From: Dictyobacter vulcani
GTDB lineage: Bacteria > Chloroflexota > Ktedonobacteria > Ktedonobacterales > Ktedonobacteraceae
Assembly (NCBI RefSeq): GCF_008974265.1
Contig: NZ_BKZW01000001.1
Location: 2,046,001 to 2,110,000 of the forward strand
Direction of reading: 5' to 3'
DNA length: 64,000 nucleotides
In this document: positions 46,223 to 54,483 of the stretch, piece by piece
How the letters are laid out: each line of letters begins with the position of its first letter
How positions within the stretch are numbered: position 1 is the stretch's first letter
Translations under genes and position numbers: made by a program
Notes under the pieces: model-generated
Database searches by the model: none
Told to the model about the DNA's origin: nothing
Seen by the model: the letters and a program-made list of their open reading frames with translations, nothing else

Positions 46223-47005
46223 ATGTATAAACTTGCAACCTTCTATGGAGCCTGGAAATATGAGTTCCGCATGCAGGTGCGTCGTCCCTGGCTCTGGATT
46301 ACAATGGGGCTTATTGAGCTGATCATGCTGGGCTTTATGTTTCGGACGCCGGGAGTACTTGATCTGGTGCTCCATCTAAAAAATGCACCGTTACTGGCCA
46401 CGACAGCCTATTGGACCAACCTTGTCAACTATCTGTTACCAGTAGCGGTCGCCATCATGATTGCCGATCGCCTGCCACGCGACAATCGCATCCACGTCCA
46501 GGAGATCCTGAGCACGCTCCCAGGCTCCTCTGGAGCCAGACTGTTTGGTAAGTATCTCGGCAACACATTCGCCACGCTACTGCCAATTGTCATCTTCTAC
46601 CTGCTGGGCATCCTGGTCATCTTTGCGCAAACCTTGAATGCGCAGGTCTTTCTGCTGGCAATCATGACCTTTGCGACCATTGTCCTGCCTGGCATGCTCT
46701 TTGTGGGGGCCATTGCGACAGTCGTGCCTGCACTGATCTGGGTGCCTGTTTTCCAATTTTTGTTCGTTGGTTACTGGTTCTGGGGTAATCTCTATAAACC
46801 CAGAGGCATCCCAACCATCAGTGACACCATCCTGACGCCAGCTGGCGGTTATATGAGTCGCGGCTTCTTTGGCGTCACAGTCTTTCCCGTTGATCGTGCC
46901 AACGCCTTCCAGGGACTGGCCAGTATGGTGCTTTTATTAGTACTCTCAGTGTTACTGATACTGGCCTTAAACAGCTATCAACGCTGGCAACAGGCCCGAC
47001 AATAG
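46223..47005 (+). CDS. ABC-2 type transporter permease
   Basis: A 260-residue integral membrane protein with about six helices. It has an amphipathic N-terminus (YKLATFYGAWKYEFRMQVRR), typical of ABC-2 permeases, where a cytoplasmic segment meets the ATPase. A conserved-looking ADRLPRDNRIHVQEILSTLP segment lies in a loop. It follows the previous membrane protein by 33 bases and precedes the ATPase by 139. Likely job: export of a lipid, peptide or drug with that ATPase. The substrate is not deducible. Confidence 0.85.
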   Translation: MYKLATFYGAWKYEFRMQVRRPWLWITMGLIELIMLGFMFRTPGVLDLVLHLKNAPLLATTAYWTNLVNYLLPVAVAIMIADRLPRDNRIHVQEILSTLPGSSGARLFGKYLGNTFATLLPIVIFYLLGILVIFAQTLNAQVFLLAIMTFATIVLPGMLFVGAIATVVPALIWVPVFQFLFVGYWFWGNLYKPRGIPTISDTILTPAGGYMSRGFFGVTVFPVDRANAFQGLASMVLLLVLSVLLILALNSYQRWQQARQ

Positions 47006-47144
47006 GTCTGCAGATCACAGACAACAGTACCGCAGACCTATCAGAAGAACAGGGCTCTAGCCGCATCCCATTCACCGCGCTAACCGGTATGCTATAGCTA
47101 ATACAACAAGAAAAAACGCCTGGTCAGGAAAGGATAGTACGATT

Positions 47145-48026
47145 ATGCAGATTAAAATTGAGAAACTCAACAAAGTCTATCATGGCAATGTACACGCTTT
47201 AAATAATCTCTCCCTGGAGATCCCCAATGGGATGTTTGGTCTGCTTGGACCCAATGGAGCTGGTAAGACCACGTTGATGCGTATCCTGGCTGGTATTTTG
47301 CAGCCGACAGATGGCTCAATCAGGGTTGGCGAATATGATGCAAGCACCGAGCACGGCCGCCAGTCGATACAGAATATTCTGGGCTACTTACCCCAGGAGC
47401 TGGGCGTATATCCTGATCTGAGTGCGCAGGAATTTCTGGATTATGTGGCGCTGCTCAAAGGTCTGCGCGACCCCAAAGCACGTAAACAACGCGTAGAGCA
47501 GCTACTGGAAATGGTAGCCTTAAAGCATGTGGCCAACCGTAAATTAAAGACTTATTCTGGTGGTATGAAGCGCCGCGCAGGCATCGCGCAGGCCCTGCTC
47601 AACGATCCCAAATTCCTGATCGTCGATGAACCAACAGCCGGCCTGGATCCAGAGGAGCGCATCCGCTTCCGTAACCTGCTCTCAGATCTGGCGGGCGAGC
47701 GCACAGTTCTGCTCTCCACCCATATTGTTGAGGATATCGCGCAGACCTGCAGTAATATCGCGATGATGAAAGCGGGCCAGAACATCTTCCAGGGCACCGT
47801 CTTCGAGATGCTGCAGCATACACAGGGCCATGTGTGGAATATCACCACTACTGACAAAACACGACCAGAAGGCAACTTTACGATTGTCTCAACCATCCAT
47901 ATGCAGAACAGCAGCCAGTATCGCGTCGTTGGCACACCAGATGCGCACTACCAGGCCACGCCTGCTGAGCCAGGACTTGAAGATGGCTACGTCTGGTTTA
48001 TGCAGCAAACGGAGCAACAGGGATAG
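47145..48026 (+). CDS. ABC transporter ATP-binding protein
   Basis: A 293-residue ATPase that energises the exporter in this operon. Walker A GPNGAGKT lies at residues 35-42, the Q-loop in GYLPQE, the signature as YSGGMKRRAGIAQAL, Walker B FLIVDEPTAGLDPEE and the switch His in LLSTHIVED. After residue ~215 comes a C-terminal extension of about 75 residues, as in exporters of the DrrA/CcmA branch. The ATG at 47145 has an AGGAAAGGA site. Two membrane-protein genes lie just upstream, a regulator gene just downstream. Confidence 0.95.
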   Translation: MQIKIEKLNKVYHGNVHALNNLSLEIPNGMFGLLGPNGAGKTTLMRILAGILQPTDGSIRVGEYDASTEHGRQSIQNILGYLPQELGVYPDLSAQEFLDYVALLKGLRDPKARKQRVEQLLEMVALKHVANRKLKTYSGGMKRRAGIAQALLNDPKFLIVDEPTAGLDPEERIRFRNLLSDLAGERTVLLSTHIVEDIAQTCSNIAMMKAGQNIFQGTVFEMLQHTQGHVWNITTTDKTRPEGNFTIVSTIHMQNSSQYRVVGTPDAHYQATPAEPGLEDGYVWFMQQTEQQG

Positions 48027-48067
48027 ATAATCCTGCCTGAAATAGGTATAATTGACTTTAGAGAATG

Positions 48068-48082
48068 TGTATACGTTATACA
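48068..48082. promoter_or_regulatory. Operator-like palindrome before the HTH-LamG gene
   Basis: TGTATA-cgt-TATACA is a perfect 6-bp inverted repeat 8 bases before the ATG at 48091. Just upstream are TATAAT (48047-48052) and TTGACT (48052-48057). A site this close to the start of a helix-turn-helix gene suggests autoregulation. Confidence 0.45.
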
Positions 48083-48090
48083 TTTCAGGA

Positions 48091-49179
48091 ATGATTAATC
48101 GACAAGATTATAGAGCAAAGTTGGTGCACAGGATGGATACCAGGCAGCACGGTGCGTTTCATGAGATCTTAAAATATCAGCGCGAGGTCCGGGGCTGGTC
48201 GCAGGCCCGGATGGCCGAGGAACTGGGCACAACACCTAATCGCATCAGTTCCTGGGAACGCAACATCTCGTTCCCTTCCGCCTATTTTCGCGAGAGACTC
48301 TGTTCACTACTGGATATGGATGCCCATGAACTGGGGCTGCTCACCCTCACACCGGAACCACCACATCCAGCAGCCACGTCGCTAGAGGATCCGGAAAGTG
48401 AAATTCCAACCGTTATAATCAACCGTGAGATCATGCCACAGCAGGCGGAAGTTGCAATTTCTCAGCAGATCATCACCAGACCACCGCGCCGGAGAAAATT
48501 CTGGCTCATCGCGCTCCTCCTCTGTGTAAGCCTGATAGGCGCTAGCTTCCTCATCGCATACACGACGGGCTTTATCAGCTTTGGAGCACCAAATCCTTAT
48601 GTCGCCAATACCGGCCGGTTGGTCCTTGATGATAGCTTACAACGGCAGGACAGTAGCATCAACTGGCAGGAAGGCACCAATGAATTACAGGCCAATTGCC
48701 TCTTTAAGAATGGTGAATATGTAGCGTTTCAGCCACAAACAGGCCGCTTCCACGCCTGTATGGCACAAAAAACCGATTACAAAAACTTTGCCTATGAGGT
48801 CTATATGACCATTCGGCAAGGTGATTTCGGGGGGATCGTCTTCCGTGCCGAAAATGGTATTGATGGACACTATTATGTTTTCCGCATCCACACCAATGGC
48901 AACTACTGGCTCTATCGCTTCACAGACCATAGCATCGAGCATGCCATTTTATTGGATCAGGGGAACAGCCGGAATTTTAATGGTGGATTAAACGCGCACA
49001 ACTTGCTTGCAGTCGTAGCTCAGGATGATCGCATGGCCATCTATATAAACCACCAACAGCTCACCTCGCTCCAGGATAGTGGTTATACACACGGCGCAAT
49101 CGGCGTACTGGCCGGATCCCTATACACTGGATCAGGAGAAGCCTCATTTAAAGATGCCCGCGTATGGACATGGCCGTAG
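48091..49179 (+). CDS. Membrane-spanning regulator: XRE-type HTH, helix, LamG/DUF1080-like domain
   Basis: A 362-residue protein joining three parts. Residues ~20-80 are an XRE helix-turn-helix (ILKYQREVRGWSQARMAEEL ... NRISSWERN). A Glu/Pro-rich linker follows, then one membrane helix (~137-160). Residues ~175-362 form a beta-sandwich with FAYEVYMTIRQGDFGGIVFR and HYYVFRIHTNGNYWLYRF, resembling LamG or 3-keto-disaccharide hydrolase (DUF1080) domains that bind glycans. This reads as a one-component transmembrane sensor: external sugar binding, internal DNA binding. It ends the exporter operon. The start is uncertain: frames to TTG 48052, ATG 48091 and ATG 48133 all lack strong ribosome sites. 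Confidence 0.82.
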   Translation: MINRQDYRAKLVHRMDTRQHGAFHEILKYQREVRGWSQARMAEELGTTPNRISSWERNISFPSAYFRERLCSLLDMDAHELGLLTLTPEPPHPAATSLEDPESEIPTVIINREIMPQQAEVAISQQIITRPPRRRKFWLIALLLCVSLIGASFLIAYTTGFISFGAPNPYVANTGRLVLDDSLQRQDSSINWQEGTNELQANCLFKNGEYVAFQPQTGRFHACMAQKTDYKNFAYEVYMTIRQGDFGGIVFRAENGIDGHYYVFRIHTNGNYWLYRFTDHSIEHAILLDQGNSRNFNGGLNAHNLLAVVAQDDRMAIYINHQQLTSLQDSGYTHGAIGVLAGSLYTGSGEASFKDARVWTWP

Positions 49180-49434
49180 CGGCAGCCTTTAAGGCTAATA
49201 CGTTTCACTTAAGGGATTGAATGGCTGAAATGATAGCATGACGGTGAAGGAATACCTTCTCAAAGGATCAAGAGAGGTAAAACGTGTAGGTTCGACCCTT
49301 TGGGTCGAACCTACACGTTTTACCTCTCTTGATCCTTTGAAGTCACTGGGCCTCTGATCGGCTTAGATGCTTTCGTCAATCTCGTCCAGAAAAAGGCTTA
49401 CGTGAAAAGTATTAGCCTTAAAGGCTGCCGCTAC
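49176..49434. mobile_element. MITE-like element with 33-bp terminal repeats and a 39-bp perfect palindrome
   Basis: The ends 49176-49208 and 49402-49434 are inverted repeats matching at 32 of 33 positions. Inside, 49260-49298 and 49302-49340 are perfectly complementary over 39 bases around a 3-nt loop. The left end overlaps the last codon of the HTH-LamG gene. No coding frame is present. The ends share GTAGCGGCAGC with the hairpin at 39715-39751; the palindrome's core GTAGGTTCGACC is shared with the element at 17112-17269. It is placed between two convergent genes. Confidence 0.8.
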
Positions 49435-49443
49435 GACGGAAGG

Positions 49444-49995
49444 TTAATAGCGATGATGTTGCTCCCACCAATCGCGTTCAATCAGGCCGAAGAGTAGGGT
49501 TGTCCACCAGCGGCCTTTCATCCATTCGCTCTCGATCTGCGCACCTTCGTAGCGCATGCCGATCTTGTTGAGCACATGGGCGGAAGCAACATTTTCCTGC
49601 AAGCAGTAGGCCCAGATGCGATGGAGATGGAGTTGCTCAAAACCATACTGTAGCAGAGCATAAGCGGCCTCAGTCGCATAACCATGGCCCCAGTAGCGGT
49701 GGTCCAGTTCATAACCAAGATCGGCTATCCCGGCCTCAGCATAGGTCATCCGCAGGCCACAATTGCCGATCAACTGATTATTTTCCTTCAGGACAATCGC
49801 CAGTTGATATTTTTTGCGAGGCCGCTCACGCCCCCAGTTAATAAAGAGGCGTATCAGTGAACGTACATCTAGTTCTGAACGCTGGTTCCATGGATTAAAG
49901 CGTAAGAATTCGGGGTCCGATTGATACTCCAGGGTGCGCTGCCAATCTTGCTCATCAAAATCTCGGAGTATCAATCGTTGGGTTGTCAGGATCAT
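49444..49995 (-). CDS. RimJ/RimL-type GNAT acetyltransferase
   Basis: A 183-residue acetyltransferase of the RimJ/RimL branch, members of which acetylate N-termini of ribosomal proteins or small amines. Family features: LILRDFDEQDWQ at the start, IGNCGLRM, and the acetyl-CoA loop in YWGHGYATEAAYALLQYGF, then ENVASAHVLNKIGMRYEGA. The ATG at 49995 has no clear ribosome site, so it may be a leaderless mRNA or have another start. It follows the Lrp-domain gene on the same strand after 22 bases. Confidence 0.88.
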   Translation of the reverse strand: MILTTQRLILRDFDEQDWQRTLEYQSDPEFLRFNPWNQRSELDVRSLIRLFINWGRERPRKKYQLAIVLKENNQLIGNCGLRMTYAEAGIADLGYELDHRYWGHGYATEAAYALLQYGFEQLHLHRIWAYCLQENVASAHVLNKIGMRYEGAQIESEWMKGRWWTTLLFGLIERDWWEQHHRY

Positions 49996-50017
49996 AAAAA
50001 TAATTATATTCTATTTA

Positions 50018-50296
50018 TTATTCAACGCCTAAGTCCCAGGCTTGCTGCAGGTCAGCCCGGGAGAAGCATTTAAAGCCCATCAGGGTATGGGTCTGGGTGA
50101 TGGTAGTGATTTTCAGCATGTGATCGGTCACCACACTGGCCAGGTCTTCATAATTCTGGAAACGGAGGAGCGTAACCAGATCGTATTCTCCGGTGACGGA
50201 GTAAACTTCCGCTACACCATCAACCTCTAATAAGCGCTGGGCCGTCTCATTCACGGTGCCACGCTGCACATTGATCAAGACAAGTGCGGTAACCAT
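50018..50296 (-). CDS. Stand-alone Lrp/AsnC ligand-binding (RAM) domain
   Basis: A 92-residue protein that is only the Lrp/AsnC effector domain: VTALVLINVQRG, the LLEVDGVAEVYSVTGEYDLV core and LKITTITQTHTLMGF. The DNA-binding half of Lrp is absent. Such single-domain proteins exist, forming octamer rings that may bind amino acids or act as partners of full-length Lrp. The ATG at 50296 has an AAAGGGAATG site; a longer frame to 50317 is possible. It is followed by the RimJ/L-type gene. Confidence 0.88.
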   Translation of the reverse strand: MVTALVLINVQRGTVNETAQRLLEVDGVAEVYSVTGEYDLVTLLRFQNYEDLASVVTDHMLKITTITQTHTLMGFKCFSRADLQQAWDLGVE

Positions 50297-50425
50297 TGCA
50301 ACATTCCCTTTCTGCAAAAACCAACTACTTCTGTGTCTTTATATGGATAGGTCTCCATTATTATATCGCATGCTGGAGTAAATAGGGGAATAAGGGATAG
50401 GATGCATAGATGCAAATCGGTTTTT

Positions 50426-51358
50426 TTACTCACTATGTGCGCGAAAGGTCTGGAGGGCGGCCCTGGCTTGCGTCAGTAGATCTGCTTCGGCATCCAGCCA
50501 GATGATGCGTTTGTCGCGCCTGAACCAGCTGAGCTGACGGCGCGTGAAGTCATGGGAGGCATATTTTAGCTTTTGCACCATCTCGGCTTCACTGGCGAAC
50601 TCACCACGTAGCCAGCGACTGGCGAAGCGATATTCCAATCCAAAGGCATCCAGGCGCTCATGGGTCAGGCCACTGGCCAGTTGATCCTGTACCTCCTTGA
50701 GCAATCCTTGCTGCATGCGCTCATCGATCCGGCTATCAATACGCTGATAGAGCACGGTACGAGGCCAGTTGATACCGAGCAGTAAACAGCGATACAGTGG
50801 CTGGGAGGTACCGCGCTGTTGTGAAAAAGGTTGGCCGGTTACCAGGCAGACCTCAAGCGCACGAATCACGCGCCGTGGATTTTTGCGATCAATAACAGCG
50901 GCGCTTGCTGGATCTAATACGGCTAATTCTGCCAGCAACTGCTCCAGAGGTTGTGCCTCCAGGCGGGCACGCAACTCGGGCTGCGGGGCCACAGTCGGAA
51001 TATCAAAATGATCAACGACGGTCTGGATATAATGGGGTGACCCTCCAACTAGAAACGGCTGGTGTCCACGCTGTAGAATAGCCTGGATCGCCGCGATGGC
51101 CTCTTGCTGAAACTGCGACACGCTATAGATCTCTTGCGGCTCCACCACATCCAATAAATGATGCGGCACCATAGCCCGTTCAGCAGGTGTCACCTTGGCA
51201 GTGCCGATATCCAGTCCACGATAGACCTGCCGGGAATCCGCCGAGACAATCTCACCTTTAAACTCCTGTGCCAGCGCAATCCCCAGGGCACTTTTGCCAG
51301 AAGCGGTCGGACCCAGTATCACTACCAGGTCTGGCCGCACATTCGTTTCCTTCTCCAC
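50426..51358 (-). CDS. miaA: tRNA dimethylallyltransferase MiaA
   Basis: MiaA transfers a dimethylallyl group from its diphosphate to A37 of tRNAs that read codons starting with U. The 310-residue product has the usual length. P-loop GPTASGKS sits near residue 14, then DSRQVYRGLDIGTAKV, AHHLLDVV-like PHHLLDVV, and GGSPHYIQ, all diagnostic. The frame is open to 51412 but the GTG at 51358 follows an AGAAGG site and starts 10 bases after the upstream kinase gene stops, so both are probably one transcript. No hfq or mutL lies nearby. MiaA and TrmD both modify position 37 of tRNAs. Confidence 0.96.
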   Translation of the reverse strand: MEKETNVRPDLVVILGPTASGKSALGIALAQEFKGEIVSADSRQVYRGLDIGTAKVTPAERAMVPHHLLDVVEPQEIYSVSQFQQEAIAAIQAILQRGHQPFLVGGSPHYIQTVVDHFDIPTVAPQPELRARLEAQPLEQLLAELAVLDPASAAVIDRKNPRRVIRALEVCLVTGQPFSQQRGTSQPLYRCLLLGINWPRTVLYQRIDSRIDERMQQGLLKEVQDQLASGLTHERLDAFGLEYRFASRWLRGEFASEAEMVQKLKYASHDFTRRQLSWFRRDKRIIWLDAEADLLTQARAALQTFRAHSE

Positions 51359-51368
51359 AGCAAACCTT

Positions 51369-53732
51369 CTATAAACGTTTATATTTGACCAGGTAATCGA
51401 CCCGTTCCACAATCCCCACGGTTATACCTATTGCTAACAGGATACCAAACAGTGTAAAGAAATTGAGGCCAAAACCAAACGTTAAGAAGATACCCAGGAT
51501 AAAACCGAGCAGGACTGCCAGGATGATCATCATGATGCGCGACTGCCGGGTCGAAGTCTGCACGCTCTTAAGCGAGCCCAGAATAGCACGATTGGGTCGC
51601 TCAGAAACACCTATAGTTGCCCCGATGGCCACAAAAGCCAGCATGACTACCAGTTGGATCCAACCCAGTTGGGTGCGAACCGCTATTTGCCAGGTCATTT
51701 CTGCCAGGCTCACCACCAGTAAAGAACTGGTCATCCCGGTCAGAAAACGATTATAGAGATCCTGGGGCCGCCAGTTTCGCTTATACTGGAGTACGACCGA
51801 ACCAACGGTGGCCGCGGGTATGGCGATAAACAGGGTCAGCAAGAAGATGGGATTTATGCCGAGTGGCAAAGGATGCCAGGGAAGCAACCAGATATAGCCC
51901 AGGCTGGCCATCATAAATGAGCAGAGCAATGTCAGGATACGTGCCCGCCAGCGCCGCAAGATTGGTCCCATCGGCCAGGGATCCCAATCATTCATATAGG
52001 GAGTCCCATACTTCTCTAAGTCTTTACCGTGCCTCTGTAACAGTATCGGCGGAGTCATGACCTGATTGCCACCACTAACTACCGGCATCTCACCCTGGCT
52101 ATCCAGATCATCATCATCATAATAATCCAGATCAGCGCCGTTAGTGCGGCCAGGATGGCGCTTGTTACGCACGATAAAACCCTCAACGTCCGCCTCGACC
52201 TTGACCGAAATCTCGCCCCGATCATCATCATCCAGTTGGATAAAGATCACGCCACTATAATGGCTATGGCGGCTAAGCTGCAAACTATTCACGCGCACAT
52301 TAACCTCAGTCAGGGGCGCATCAAAATCGGTCTGACTCAATTGGATCCAGGCATCGGAAGTATGGATCGTCCCACTGACAGCATAGCCTGAACTATCGCC
52401 AATACTCATCTTCAATGGGGCAGAAATACCCGGATACACCGTTCCAAAGTCCAGGGTACGCGGACTCACTGGAACAGGAATATGACTTTTCTGCGGCTGA
52501 CGCAAGCGGCTACTGATGCTGGTGGCTTGCGTCACCGGTGGCGGCGTATGGTGGCGCGTGGCTGGATTGCGCAGCTTTACATTGACATTGCTCACTGTGT
52601 TACTGGAATTGATGACCGTTTGAGGATTTAAAACTGGTGCATTGCCCTTATTGAGCAGAATCGCCTCAACAAATTGCTCTATGGCATCCACTGGATCCGG
52701 CACAGTATGCGCCAGATGGTTGGCAATCTCGGACAACTCATCCTCACCCAGATCCAGTAACCAGGACTCAATCTCTTTATCAAGCAGATATTCGGCCGCT
52801 TCCTCTGGATAGGTTGCACAAAGGGTCGCCAGTTCTTCGGGGGTAGAGGCCACTTCCCCGGTGGCAAAGCCAAAGGTACCCACGCCGAGCAACGCGTGGC
52901 GGAACATCTCTACGCTCTCGTAGCGATCACTCGGCTTAATAGAGGTTGCCTTCTCCAGCGCACGCGCCACCATCGGAGAAATACGAGGATTAATTTTGCG
53001 CACATGCTCCAGGCCGAAACCCTCGTCCGATAAGGTATTGGTTAAAAGGTGGAAGATGGTCATACCAAGTGCATAGATATCGGACCGCTCATCGGTCTGC
53101 GCCTTCCCATATTGTTCGGGTGGAGCATAGCCCGGGGTGCCCAGTACCTGCGTATCTTGTGCATGCGAAGAGCGAAAAAAACGCGCAATGCCAAAATCGA
53201 TCAGCTTAATCTGCCCATTGCGCGTCAGCATAATATTGCCTGGTTTCATATCACGGAAAATAATGGGAGGAGAATGGCTATGCAGATAAGCCAATACATC
53301 ACAGAGCTGACGGGCCCAATCCAGCACGCGGCGCTCTGGGAATGGTCCCCCATTGCGCTCCAGCAGCTCCTCTAGTGTAGATCCGTCGATATAATCCATT
53401 ACCAGGAAATAGCGTTCATTCTGGGTAAATACACCATGAACAGTCGGCAGATTGGGATGGTTCAAAGACCACAACATCTTTGCCTCAACCTTAAAGTTGT
53501 GGATCGTCTGTTGCTGCTCCGCTGGTAGGATCAAAGAAAGACTGATCTCTTTGATCGCAAAAAGCTCTCCTTGCTTTTTCAGATCCTTTGCCAGATATAC
53601 CGCACCCATACCACCTTTTCCAATCACCTTTTGGATCTGGTAGCGCTTATGAAGAAAGGTGCCTCGGTCCAGATGACCGGTTAGGTTTTTCGATCGGCCG
53701 CTGATTGTGCGCCCCCCATCTTTACTCTGCAT
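51369..53732 (-). CDS. Ser/Thr protein kinase with Ig-like and multi-helix C-terminal region
   Basis: A 787-residue bacterial eukaryotic-type kinase. Residues ~30-285 are the kinase: Gly-rich loop GKGGMGAVYLA, catalytic-loop FRDMKPGN (Phe instead of the usual His) and DFG in LIDFGIARF. Between ~290 and ~440 is a disordered Pro/Thr region. A beta-sandwich (~450-540) of the SPD2/Hydin/BACON type follows, then an acidic spacer, then about six membrane helices (~600-780). The arrangement differs from PknB, whose single helix leads to PASTA repeats. The HRD to FRD change is common in Chloroflexota kinases and need not abolish activity. The ATG at 53732 has no strong ribosome site. Confidence 0.94.
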   Translation of the reverse strand: MQSKDGGRTISGRSKNLTGHLDRGTFLHKRYQIQKVIGKGGMGAVYLAKDLKKQGELFAIKEISLSLILPAEQQQTIHNFKVEAKMLWSLNHPNLPTVHGVFTQNERYFLVMDYIDGSTLEELLERNGGPFPERRVLDWARQLCDVLAYLHSHSPPIIFRDMKPGNIMLTRNGQIKLIDFGIARFFRSSHAQDTQVLGTPGYAPPEQYGKAQTDERSDIYALGMTIFHLLTNTLSDEGFGLEHVRKINPRISPMVARALEKATSIKPSDRYESVEMFRHALLGVGTFGFATGEVASTPEELATLCATYPEEAAEYLLDKEIESWLLDLGEDELSEIANHLAHTVPDPVDAIEQFVEAILLNKGNAPVLNPQTVINSSNTVSNVNVKLRNPATRHHTPPPVTQATSISSRLRQPQKSHIPVPVSPRTLDFGTVYPGISAPLKMSIGDSSGYAVSGTIHTSDAWIQLSQTDFDAPLTEVNVRVNSLQLSRHSHYSGVIFIQLDDDDRGEISVKVEADVEGFIVRNKRHPGRTNGADLDYYDDDDLDSQGEMPVVSGGNQVMTPPILLQRHGKDLEKYGTPYMNDWDPWPMGPILRRWRARILTLLCSFMMASLGYIWLLPWHPLPLGINPIFLLTLFIAIPAATVGSVVLQYKRNWRPQDLYNRFLTGMTSSLLVVSLAEMTWQIAVRTQLGWIQLVVMLAFVAIGATIGVSERPNRAILGSLKSVQTSTRQSRIMMIILAVLLGFILGIFLTFGFGLNFFTLFGILLAIGITVGIVERVDYLVKYKRL

Positions 53733-53769
53733 TTGTACGGGATCCGACTTGCTCTTAGACTTATATACA

Positions 53770-53816
53770 CAATCGTGAACACCGCCTGGTCGCGGCTAAC
53801 TTCGCTCACACGATTG
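53770..53816. repeat. REP-like palindrome, copy C
   Basis: A 47-base family member with ends CAATCGTG and CACGATTG and core CGCGGCTAAC. It is followed 19 bases later by another, interrupted copy. It belongs to the family at 34089-34135 and 40913-40959. Confidence 0.75.
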
Positions 53817-53835
53817 AAAAGCGTGCGTTTAAAGA

Positions 53836-54035
53836 CAATCGTGAACGCCGCTCGCTCGCGGCTAGCAGCCTGTCAGACATCATGTGATAGGAAAGCGGGG
53901 ATCCAAGGGGCGGCGAGCCCCTTGACTGGGGGATCGGGGGCTGTGCCCCCGGCATTTCCCCCCTCCCGCCCGCGTAGCGGGCGCACAACCTGGCACACGA
54001 AGTTTGACAAAGTACTAGCTTCGCTCACACGATTG
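53836..54035. repeat. REP-like palindrome, copy D, split by a 148-bp insertion
   Basis: The left half (53836-53866) and right half (54015-54035) match the other copies, but 148 bases separate them. CTAGC is present on both sides of the gap (53862-53866 and 54015-54019), as expected of a 5-bp target duplication. The two halves joined give a normal 47-base REP. Confidence 0.75.
53867..54014. mobile_element. 148-bp non-autonomous insertion inside a REP copy
   Basis: The element starts and ends with imperfect inverted repeats: 53871-53886 against 53994-54009 match at 13 of 16 positions. Internal DNA is very GC-rich, with a GGGG-gctgt-CCCC-type hairpin and a CCCGC/GCGGG hairpin. A similar hairpin order is seen at 36998-37090. 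It contains no gene and is flanked by a CTAGC duplication. It is likely mobilised by a transposase elsewhere in the genome. Confidence 0.7.
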
Positions 54036-54483
54036 AAAAGCGTGCCCTTCAGTATAGCATACCTCTGTTAGGACATACTACCTACTAGGAAGGTAGTTCA
54101 TCTCATGAAACGTTGAAGCCTGTTACAATCCACCAGACACATGCCTCCTACTTATATGACTCTGCCTTCATATGAAACGTACACATAATCTGACGTATTT
54201 TATTGTCACTATGTTAAACGTACACAACCACAACTTCAGGTAACATTTCAAGGGCACTATAGTACAAATGTTACACAAAGAGAGACGAAAATAAATTAAA
54301 TCTTTCCAACCGCCTGGAAAAACCAGCTATCAGCATGATAGGATAACCCGTTATAACTACCATCAAGAGAATAAATGGGTACTTTCATGCATAAAATCAG
54401 GGAGCTCACAGCAATTATTTCATACCTCTGTTTATACTATCTCTAGCAAATGTTAGTAAGAGAGTTAGGGTTGGTATTTTTGT
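54036..54483. other. Gene-free AT-rich region before the lysozyme-like gene
   Basis: No coding frame. AT-rich DNA that should contain the promoter of the gene at 54484. A partial direct repeat of GTACACA occurs at about 54178 and 54219. Nothing else was recognised. Confidence 0.4.

Noticed and set aside
49345..49385. Short stretch resembling reverse-strand 23S rRNA (CTTAGATGCTTTC)
   Set aside because: The match is only about 13 bases with no extension, within a MITE-like unit; chance similarity is likely.
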